Below are positions 6,633-11,617 of a DNA stretch of 11,617 nucleotides, one piece after another. The notes under the pieces were generated by a model. It searched no databases and had not been told where the DNA came from. It worked only from the letters and a program-made list of their open reading frames with translations. The DNA is taken from positions 1 through 11,617 of the forward strand of contig JBLFWJ010000107.1 of NCBI GenBank assembly GCA_047611425.1, written 5' to 3'. Numbering within the stretch: the first letter of the stretch is position 1; each line of letters begins with the position of its first letter. The DNA comes from JBLFWJ01 sp047611425. Its GTDB lineage: Bacteria; Bacteroidota; Bacteroidia; UBA10329. Both the position numbers and the translations under genes were made by a program.

Positions 6633-7403
6633 CTACTTCATTCCTCGTTGCTTCTTAATGCTTTCGTACGCTTTGGAAACAGATTGAAATTTCTCCTTGG
6701 CTGCATTTTGATGCTCAGGCCCAAGGTGGCTCACTTTATCGGGATGATACTTAACCGCCATTCTTCGATAGGCTTTTTTCACCTCATCGTTGGTGGCCTT
6801 TTCCGTTATCTCCAAAATCTTGTAAACCGAAGAGTCAGTCTGAGGAATGAACATCGCTCGGATGGAAGCGAAATCTTTATGGCTAATTCCAAGTGCACCA
6901 GCAATGCCAGACAACATCTTCAATTCAGATGTCGACATGTCATTATCCGCCTCTGCAATTCCGAACAAATAATGCATCAGTTGCAACCTAGACGAGTGAT
7001 CCATGAACGAACGGATCTGGCCGCAGATTGGCCCAAGGTCAATTTTCTGATCTAGGAATCCCTTAAGAAGTTTGAGCTGATCATTAACTTTTTGCTTTCC
7101 AAATTGACGAGATAGAAACTCCCGCACATAATCCAACTCGGAACGCATCACTTTTCCATCCGCTTTCATAACTGCTGCAGACAGTATCAGCAATGAAACC
7201 TCAAAATCCCCTGGATTAGTGTGCTGCTGACGCTCGCGTTGAGTGGAATATCTTTTCTGAGTCGGCTGATTATCGTCCCAAGGCATGACATCGCTACTCG
7301 CGTTATCGAACATTGATCCTAGCGTAAACCCAAGCAATCCGCCAATTGGGCCACCTAATGCCCAACCCAAACCACCAGCAATCCACTTACCCAACTTAGC
7401 CAT
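6633..7403 (-). CDS. DjlA-like co-chaperone: glycine-rich membrane segment, TerB domain, J domain
   Basis: This 256-residue protein has the DjlA-type order. An N-terminal glycine-rich hydrophobic segment (about 8-32, IAGGLGWALGGPIGGLLGF) probably inserts in the inner membrane. An arginine- and glutamine-rich linker (about 46-62) comes next. A TerB-like helical domain (about 66-185) shows the two acidic signatures ADGKVMRSE (81-89) and EADNDMSTSE (151-160). A C-terminal J domain (191-256) carries the HPD motif at 220-222 in YHPDKV. The HPD loop stimulates the ATPase of an Hsp70 such as DnaK. The J domain at the extreme C-terminus and the TerB domain before it match E. coli DjlA, though I leave the symbol blank because orthology was not tested. 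It is 31 bp downstream of the Mpo1-like gene and 40 bp upstream of the beta-propeller gene, probably in one transcript. Confidence 0.9.
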   Translation of the reverse strand: MAKLGKWIAGGLGWALGGPIGGLLGFTLGSMFDNASSDVMPWDDNQPTQKRYSTQRERQQHTNPGDFEVSLLILSAAVMKADGKVMRSELDYVREFLSRQFGKQKVNDQLKLLKGFLDQKIDLGPICGQIRSFMDHSSRLQLMHYLFGIAEADNDMSTSELKMLSGIAGALGISHKDFASIRAMFIPQTDSSVYKILEITEKATNDEVKKAYRRMAVKYHPDKVSHLGPEHQNAAKEKFQSVSKAYESIKKQRGMK

Positions 7404-7434
7404 TGTTAAAGGAGTTGATTTCTAAAAATGTGAT

Positions 7435-7782
7435 TCAAGAAGATGACCGTTTGGTCTTTGCTCTGAACATGTTGGTGGTCAACCTTCGTGTAATCATGTG
7501 CCAAAACATGACGAAATCGGCCGCCAAACTATAGACCGGGTGCTTGAACGTAGCAGGTTTGTTCTTCTCAAAAATGAGGTGCCCAGCCCATGCAAAACCG
7601 TATCCAGCAAGTGGCATAAACCAAAGCAGATTCCAGTTCTTGGTATAAATCGCTGCACCTAGAAAAACAAAAACCAAACCTGTACCGAGGTAGTGCAAAA
7701 ACCGACATTGCGGATTTGAATGTTCCATTAAATAGTAAGGATAGAATTCCTTGAAGGAATTGAATTTTTGGGGCTCGCTCAT
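7435..7782 (-). CDS. Mpo1-like (DUF962) small membrane protein
   Basis: This 115-residue protein matches the DUF962/Mpo1 family. It opens with FKEFYPYYLMEHSNPQCRFLHYLGT (10-34), continues with two hydrophobic segments (about 31-46 and 50-68), and then GYGFAWAGHLIFEKNKPATF (60-79) followed by HPVYSLAADF. Histidines at 21, 30, 68 and 81 are the family's probable metal ligands. Yeast Mpo1 is an Fe(II) dioxygenase acting on 2-hydroxy fatty acids in alpha-oxidation; whether bacterial members do the same is not established from sequence. The protein is likely in the inner membrane. It is the first gene of the three-gene minus-strand unit and lies after the terminator at 7829-7858. I see no clear promoter upstream. 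Confidence 0.85.
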   Translation of the reverse strand: MSEPQKFNSFKEFYPYYLMEHSNPQCRFLHYLGTGLVFVFLGAAIYTKNWNLLWFMPLAGYGFAWAGHLIFEKNKPATFKHPVYSLAADFVMFWHMITRRLTTNMFRAKTKRSSS

Positions 7783-7828
7783 CTACACAGATCGTATCCT
7801 GCGAATATAGGGCGCGGCTACAAATGAA

Positions 7829-7858
7829 AAAAGCCAATTGAATACACAAGTGGCTTTT
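7829..7858 (-). terminator. Rho-independent terminator after the exported-protein pseudogene
   Basis: On the minus strand AAAAGCCA and TGGCTTTT form an 8-bp stem (7851-7858 with 7829-7836). It can be extended inside the loop by TTG/CAA across a single mismatch, and a run of six T follows. It lies about 22 bp past the stop at 7881-7883 and about 47 bp before the start of the Mpo1-like gene, so it should separate the two transcripts. The T-run is weaker on the plus strand. Confidence 0.8.
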
Positions 7859-7880
7859 GCTTATACAGGTAAATCGTTAA

Positions 7881-8384
7881 TCAATCCCCGCTGGCAGACA
7901 TTGGCCTTTCAGCCGAGAAGTTGAAGCCAGACTCTTGCGGATCGAAGTAAATAAACGCGGCTGCCATTGGATTTTCATCCGCGCTCGTTTCATTTATATC
8001 TAAATCAAATTCAAACTTGTACTTGGTGTCTCTGTAAGCAGTAGCCACCTCAGTAGAAACCATTACTCGCTTGTTAATTCCATTGTTAGCCGCAAACTCA
8101 ATCATGTATTCTCCGTCATAATCAAGCTTAAACTTGAAGCTATCATTACCCTGAACCATAGTTTGATCCACGTAAATACTTTCTTGCGTTTTATGGTTTT
8201 ACTTATAAAGTGTGATTAAAGACATAGTCATGTCAGTTTCCTGATCAACCACGGTCTCAACCACAACTAACTGCTCTTTCTTGCCTTTGATTTCGGCAGA
8301 TACCGCACCTGCGAATATCATCGTAAACATTAAAGCCAGCATTAATGCTGCTACTTGTGCTCGTCCTAGGTCCAATGTTTTCAT
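7881..8384 (-). pseudogene. Small exported protein interrupted by one in-frame TAA
   Basis: Read from ATG 8382-8384, this frame gives 61 residues ending SLITLYK, a TAA at 8199-8201, nine open codons (NHKTQESIY), then 96 further residues to the TAA at 7881-7883. The upstream part begins MKTLDLGRAQ and has a hydrophobic signal segment ending AVSA. The downstream part has alternating polar and hydrophobic strands (FKFKLDYDGEYMIEF, KYKFEFDLDI) that look like a beta-sandwich. Both parts are in the same frame (start offsets differ by a multiple of 3), and together they read as one 167-position exported protein. The simplest view is a recent nonsense mutation. Alternatives are a sequencing error, or a truncated peptide plus a GTG-initiated second product from 8171. 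An earlier in-frame ATG at 8430-8432 is less likely, because the signal peptide fits the later start. I do not recognise the family. Confidence 0.7.
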
Positions 8385-8431
8385 TACCGTTTTGTTTTGA
8401 TTGTCCTTACTTAACGGGACCGATCCAATCA

Positions 8432-8475
8432 TCGTTCGGGTTTATCGGTGAATGGCCGATTGTTCGGACGAACGA
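8432..8475. promoter_or_regulatory. Nested inverted repeats in thrS divergent region
   Basis: Outer arms TCGTTCG (8432-8438) and CGAACGA (8469-8475) are perfect 7-bp complements. Between them ATCGG (8444-8448) and CCGAT (8456-8460) form a second stem with a 7-nt loop. GTTCG-GA-CGAAC (8462-8473) is a further overlapping palindrome. The element lies upstream of the thrS promoter and about 48 bp before the start of the broken exported-protein gene. It could be an operator or a leader hairpin of the minus-strand gene; function is not shown. Confidence 0.4.
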
Positions 8476-8505
8476 CCAAATGTTGATGTCATTCATCATT
8501 ATCGC

Positions 8506-8534
8506 TTGCTGACATGAAGCAACATCTATCTTTG
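8506..8534 (+). promoter_or_regulatory. Bacteroidetes-type promoter of thrS operon
   Basis: TTG at 8506-8508, an 18-bp spacer, and TATCTTTG at 8527-8534 match the Bacteroidetes primary sigma consensus (TTTG or TTG, then TAnnTTTG). Transcription would start near 8540 and leave a leader of only about 20 nt before the thrS ATG. That is too short for a T-box or attenuator. Confidence 0.75.
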
Positions 8535-8562
8535 CGGATCTTTAAAAATTGATTCGAGAAGA

Positions 8563-10500
8563 ATGATTGAGATTACCCTCCCAGACGGAGCAAAAAAGTC
8601 CTACGAGTCGGGCGTTACACCTTTTGAGGTTGCCCAAAGTATCAGCGAAGGTTTGGCGCGAGCCGTACTTTCTGCCAGTGTTAACGGAAATACGGTTGAA
8701 TCAACCACCCCGATAACGGAAGATGCTCATCTTGTTCTTTACACATGGAGTAATAAGGAAGGAAAAACTGCTTTCTGGCATTCTTCTGCACACGTTTTGG
8801 CGCAAACGCTTCAACACTTCTACCCTGGGGTTAAGTTGACGATTGGGCCAGCCATCGAAAATGGCTTTTACTATGATGTCGACCTTGGTGAGGAGATGAT
8901 CTCCGAGCACGATTTTCCGAAAATTGAAAAGCAATTTTTGGAATTCGCTCGTGAGAAAGCCGAGTTTAAATTGAAAAGCGTTTCCAAGGCTGATGCTTTA
9001 AAGAAGTATGAGGACGAAGGAAATGAATTCAAAGTTGAATTGATATCGAACCTTACCGATGGTGAAATCACCTTTTGTGATCACTCTAGCTTTACTGATT
9101 TATGTCGTGGTGGGCACATTCCTAATACAGGAATGATCAAAGCAATTAAGTTGATGAACGTTGCTGGAGCCTACTGGCGTGGTGATGAAAACAAGCAACA
9201 ACTGACCAGAGTTTACGGCATCTCATTTCCTAAAGACAAAGAGCTGAAGGAATATTTGGTGATGTTGGAAGAAGCGAAAAAGCGTGATCACCGAAAAATC
9301 GGAAAAGAGCTGGAGCTATTTACCTTCAGTCAACGTGTTGGGCAAGGATTGCCTCTTTGGTTACCAAAAGGTGCGGCACTCAGAAAGCGACTGGAAGATT
9401 TCCTGACAAATGCTCAGACAAAAGCTGGTTACCAGCAAGTTGTTTCTCCACATATCGGCTCCAAGGAACTTTACGTGACTTCTGGTCATTACGAAAAGTA
9501 TGGTAAGGACAGTTTCCAGCCAATCACAACTCCAAGTGAAAACGAAGAGTTCTTGTTGAAGCCAATGAACTGTCCTCACCACTGTGAGATGTACAAGTTC
9601 AAACCACACTCTTATAAGGACTTGCCAATTCGTTTTGCTGAATTTGGTACAGTATATAGGTATGAGCAAAGTGGAGAGCTCCACGGATTAACCAGAGTAA
9701 GGGGATTTACTCAGGATGATGCGCACATTTTTTGCCGTCCAGATCAGGTTAAAGAAGAGTTCATCAACGTGATAGACCTCGTCTTTATGGTTTTTAAGGC
9801 ATTGGACTTTAAGGATTACACGGCACAAGTTTCATTGCGCGACCCAAACAATCCAGACAAGTATATAGGAAGTGATGAGAACTGGGAAAAGGCAGAATCT
9901 GCAATTCTTGAAGCAGTAAAAGAAAAGGATTTGAATTATGTGATTGAGTATGGCGAAGCTGCTTTTTATGGGCCAAAACTCGACTTCATGGTTAAGGATG
10001 CTATCGGAAGAAGCTGGCAGCTAGGAACTATTCAGGTTGATTATAACCTACCTGAACGATTTGAGTTGGAGTACATGGGCAGTGATAATGCCAAGCACCG
10101 TCCCGTCATGATCCATCGAGCGCCATTCGGAAGTATGGAGCGTTTTGTTGCCGTTTTGATCGAACATTGCGAGGGTAAATTTCCGCTTTGGTTGACACCA
10201 GAACAGGTGACAATTCTTCCAATTAGTGAGAAATATAATAAGGCTGCAAAAGACCTTTCGGCATTGCTTAATAATTCCGATATTCGCAGCCTTGTTGACG
10301 AACGTGCAGAAAAGATTGGTAAAAAGATCCGTGATGCAGAGCTACAAAGGATTCCTTACATGTTAATCCTCGGAGAAAAAGAGGTGGAATCGGGACAGTT
10401 AAGTGTACGTCAACAGGGAAAAGGTGACTTGGGAAGCTTCTCAGTAGAAGAATTCAAGGCATTAGTTGGAGAAGAAATAGACAAATTGTTAAACGCTTAA
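8563..10500 (+). CDS. thrS: Threonyl-tRNA synthetase
   Basis: ThrRS charges tRNA-Thr with threonine in the cytoplasm. The 645 residues are the usual full length with all domains. The N-terminal TGS domain (about 1-62) precedes the editing domain, with HSSAH (73-77) and CRGGH (181-185) supplying the His and Cys residues that clear mischarged Ser-tRNA. The class II core has motif 2 in RFAEFGTVYRYEQSGELHGL (357-376) and motif 3 in HRAPFGSMERF (518-528). Cys337 (MNCPHH), His388 (DDAHIF) and His518 correspond to the zinc ligands of the E. coli enzyme. The anticodon-binding domain covers about 545-645. It starts at ATG 8563, about 20 nt after the predicted transcription start, and is the first gene of the thrS-infC-rpmI-rplT operon. 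No E. coli-like tRNA-mimic leader fits in the short 5' region. Confidence 0.98.
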   Translation: MIEITLPDGAKKSYESGVTPFEVAQSISEGLARAVLSASVNGNTVESTTPITEDAHLVLYTWSNKEGKTAFWHSSAHVLAQTLQHFYPGVKLTIGPAIENGFYYDVDLGEEMISEHDFPKIEKQFLEFAREKAEFKLKSVSKADALKKYEDEGNEFKVELISNLTDGEITFCDHSSFTDLCRGGHIPNTGMIKAIKLMNVAGAYWRGDENKQQLTRVYGISFPKDKELKEYLVMLEEAKKRDHRKIGKELELFTFSQRVGQGLPLWLPKGAALRKRLEDFLTNAQTKAGYQQVVSPHIGSKELYVTSGHYEKYGKDSFQPITTPSENEEFLLKPMNCPHHCEMYKFKPHSYKDLPIRFAEFGTVYRYEQSGELHGLTRVRGFTQDDAHIFCRPDQVKEEFINVIDLVFMVFKALDFKDYTAQVSLRDPNNPDKYIGSDENWEKAESAILEAVKEKDLNYVIEYGEAAFYGPKLDFMVKDAIGRSWQLGTIQVDYNLPERFELEYMGSDNAKHRPVMIHRAPFGSMERFVAVLIEHCEGKFPLWLTPEQVTILPISEKYNKAAKDLSALLNNSDIRSLVDERAEKIGKKIRDAELQRIPYMLILGEKEVESGQLSVRQQGKGDLGSFSVEEFKALVGEEIDKLLNA

Positions 10501-10515
10501 TTAATACTTAAGGCC

Positions 10516-11064
10516 ATACTACCAAGAGGACGTAGGAATCGGAGACCGTTAAGAGTCGAAGATCCTCATAAAATAAACAAGAAGATCACCGCTCGGGAAA
10601 TCCGTGTTGTAGGTGAGAATGTAGAGTCAGAGGTCGTTTCAATCGACAAGGCTCTCGAAATGGCAGAGGAGCTAGAGTTGGATCTTGTAGAGATCTCGCC
10701 TAATGCGAAACCGCCTGTCTGCAAAATCATGGACTATAGAAAGTTCTTGTATGAGCAGAAAAAGAAAGCCAAGGAGCTTAAATCCAAGGCTTCTAAGATT
10801 GTAGTGAAGGAGATTCGTTTTGGTCCGAACACAGATGATCACGATTTTCAGTTTAAAATGAAGCACGCCCAAAACTTCTTAGAAGAGGGTTGCAAAGTGA
10901 GAGCTTTCGTGTTTTTTAGAGGAAGGTCCATTGTATACAAGGACAAAGGGGAGGTTCTATTGCTGCGTTTTGCACAGGAACTAGAGGAGTTGGCGAAAGT
11001 TGAAATGTTACCGAAAATGGAAGGAAAGAAGATGTTCATCATCCTATCTCCTAAAAAGAAATAA
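10516..11064 (+). CDS. infC: Translation initiation factor IF-3, probable ATA start
   Basis: IF3 binds the 30S subunit, keeps it apart from 50S and proofreads the start codon and initiator tRNA. The conserved N-terminal domain begins at HKINKKI (10567 onward) and continues REIRVVGENVESE and SIDKALEMAEELELDLVEISPNAKPPVCKIMDY. After the lysine-rich linker, the C-terminal domain has KEIRFGPNTDDHDF, GCKVRAFVFFRGRSI and the ending LSPKKK. The first in-frame ATG (10660) would delete about half of the N-terminal domain. From the thrS stop to 10660 there is no in-frame ATG, GTG or TTG. I choose ATA at 10516, giving 182 residues and a basic RGRRNRR head, with AAGG just upstream; ATA at 10504 is the alternative. 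Rare start codons in infC are known (AUU in E. coli) and let IF3 repress its own translation. The exact start is uncertain; the gene is not. Confidence 0.93.
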   Translation: MLPRGRRNRRPLRVEDPHKINKKITAREIRVVGENVESEVVSIDKALEMAEELELDLVEISPNAKPPVCKIMDYRKFLYEQKKKAKELKSKASKIVVKEIRFGPNTDDHDFQFKMKHAQNFLEEGCKVRAFVFFRGRSIVYKDKGEVLLLRFAQELEELAKVEMLPKMEGKKMFIILSPKKK

Positions 11065-11099
11065 GTCGATCAGTAAATCAACATTAAGAAGAAAAGGTT

Positions 11100-11294
11100 A
11101 TGCCTAAAATGAAAACAAATTCCAGTGCCAAGAAGCGATTCAAGCTTACGGGTACTGGTAAAATTAAGCGTAAACAGGCGTTTAAAAGCCACATTTTGAC
11201 CAAGAAGGAGACCAAGCAAAAGCGGAATCTGACTAAGTCGACATTGGTTTCTAAAGCCGATACGCCTAACGTTAAACGCATGCTCAACATCTAA
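11100..11294 (+). CDS. rpmI: Large ribosomal subunit protein bL35
   Basis: This 64-residue, very basic protein is the usual length for bL35, a structural component of the 50S subunit. It has the family pattern PKMKTNSSAKKRFKLTGTGKIKR at the start, KSHILTKKETKQKRNL in the middle and VKRMLNI at the end. It starts at ATG 11100, 35 bp after infC, with AAAAGG (11092-11097) just upstream. Its place between infC and rplT is conserved across bacteria. Confidence 0.98.
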   Translation: MPKMKTNSSAKKRFKLTGTGKIKRKQAFKSHILTKKETKQKRNLTKSTLVSKADTPNVKRMLNI

Positions 11295-11302
11295 AGTTGG
11301 GT

Positions 11303-11359
11303 GGGTCAGTTTGACCCGGAAAAAAGCTAAAAAAGTTTCCGTCTAAGTCGGAGCGCTTT
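11303..11359 (+). promoter_or_regulatory. Structured rpmI-rplT spacer with alternative hairpins
   Basis: The 87-bp spacer contains GGGTCA-GTT-TGACCC (11303-11317) and TCCG/CGGA (11338-11341 with 11349-11352). The second is nested in AAAGC/GCTTT (11323-11327 with 11355-11359). CGGAAA (11317-11322) can instead pair with TTTCCG (11336-11341), which excludes the other folds. L20 represses its own operon through mRNA structures in E. coli and Bacillus, so an L20-responsive element is conceivable, but the location here is unlike either. A simple processing or partial-terminator hairpin is also possible. Confidence 0.4.
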
Positions 11360-11381
11360 AACCGAATAATTAAAAACAGAA

Positions 11382-11617
11382 ATGCCAAGAGCAACAAATT
11401 CAGTAGCCACAAAGGCTCGCAAGAAAAAAATTCTGAAGCTGGCCAAAGGCTACTTCGGAAGAAGAAAGAATGTTTGGACTGTAGCAAAAAATGCAGTCGA
11501 GAAAGGACTTGTATATCAGTATCGTGATCGTAAAGCCAAGAAGCGCGAATTCCGTGCACTTTGGATTATGCGTATTAATGCTGGTGCAAGACTTCATGGG
11601 ATGTCATACAGCCAATT
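11382..11617 (+). CDS. rplT: Large ribosomal subunit protein bL20, 5' part
   Basis: The first 78 codons of bL20 are present and the window ends inside the gene (full length is usually about 115-120 residues). bL20 binds 23S rRNA early in 50S assembly and is the autogenous repressor of this operon in several bacteria. The sequence shows the basic N-terminal extension PRATNSVATKARKKKILK, then AKGYFGRRKNVW, then YRDRKAKKREFRALWIMRINA and LHGMSYSQ, all typical of the family. The ATG at 11382-11384 follows an 87-bp spacer after rpmI, longer than the other gaps in the operon. Confidence 0.97.
   Translation, partial: MPRATNSVATKARKKKILKLAKGYFGRRKNVWTVAKNAVEKGLVYQYRDRKAKKREFRALWIMRINAGARLHGMSYSQ

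Noticed and set aside
6648..7055. 135-codon open frame on the plus strand
   Set aside because: It lies wholly antisense to the DjlA-like gene, whose TerB and J-domain motifs are clear; the antisense translation has no recognisable pattern.
7745..7761. AATTCC/GGAATT palindrome
   Set aside because: It lies inside the Mpo1-like coding sequence (codons for KFNSFKEF) and is explained by the codons.
8477..8484. Minus-strand promoter box AACATTTG for the broken exported-protein gene
   Set aside because: It misses the first T of TAnnTTTG and has no TTG element at a suitable distance.
10498..10660. ThrRS-IF3 fusion by readthrough of the thrS stop, since both genes share one frame
   Set aside because: ThrRS ends at its normal C-terminus and the 15-bp gap before the probable ATA start is typical of separate genes in this conserved operon.

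Overview
The window looks like a chromosomal segment from a Bacteroidetes (Bacteroidota) bacterium, most likely a Flavobacteriales-type lineage. The evidence is a C-terminal type IX secretion (T9SS) sorting domain, a Bacteroidetes-style S8 peptidase N-terminus, a Bacteroidetes-type stand-alone MnmD, a Thioredoxin_9-type protein, and a promoter of the Bacteroidetes form TTG-N18-TATCTTTG in front of thrS. Genus cannot be read from the sequence. There are no tRNA or rRNA genes, insertion sequences, prophage genes or CRISPR arrays.

Layout. (1) 1-3824, minus strand: a compact five-gene unit, in transcription order mnmD, a YwqK/MORN-repeat secreted protein, mnmA, a lipoprotein, and the start of an S8 (subtilisin-like) peptidase that runs off the left edge. 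Gaps are 27 bp or less, or the genes overlap, so this is probably one operon. MnmA and MnmD both act on the wobble uridine (U34) of tRNA. (2) 3825-3911: a divergent intergenic region with a palindrome. (3) 3912-4523, plus strand: a single-cysteine thioredoxin-fold protein. (4) 4524-4870: a convergent intergenic region with three small hairpins and three imperfect 27-bp repeats at an exact 42-bp period. (5) 4871-7782, minus strand: a large seven-repeat SBBP-type beta-propeller protein with a T9SS tail, a DjlA-like TerB/J-domain protein, and an Mpo1-like (DUF962) membrane protein, followed by a terminator at 7829-7858. (6) 7881-8384, minus strand: a small exported protein whose frame is interrupted by a single in-frame TAA, so probably a fresh pseudogene. 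(7) 8385-8562: a divergent promoter region. (8) 8563-11617, plus strand: the classic thrS-infC-rpmI-rplT translation operon, with rplT cut by the right edge.

The most notable points are these. infC has no in-frame ATG, GTG or TTG upstream of its conserved N-terminal domain, so it must start at a rare codon (best guess ATA at 10516), as in the known IF3 autoregulation logic. The exported-protein gene is broken by one nonsense codon with the frame open on both sides. The 42-bp-period repeat block is unexplained. The rpmI-rplT spacer can form mutually exclusive hairpins. Most of the window is ordinary housekeeping and envelope content, and I do not see a clear new multi-gene system such as a defence or biosynthetic island.
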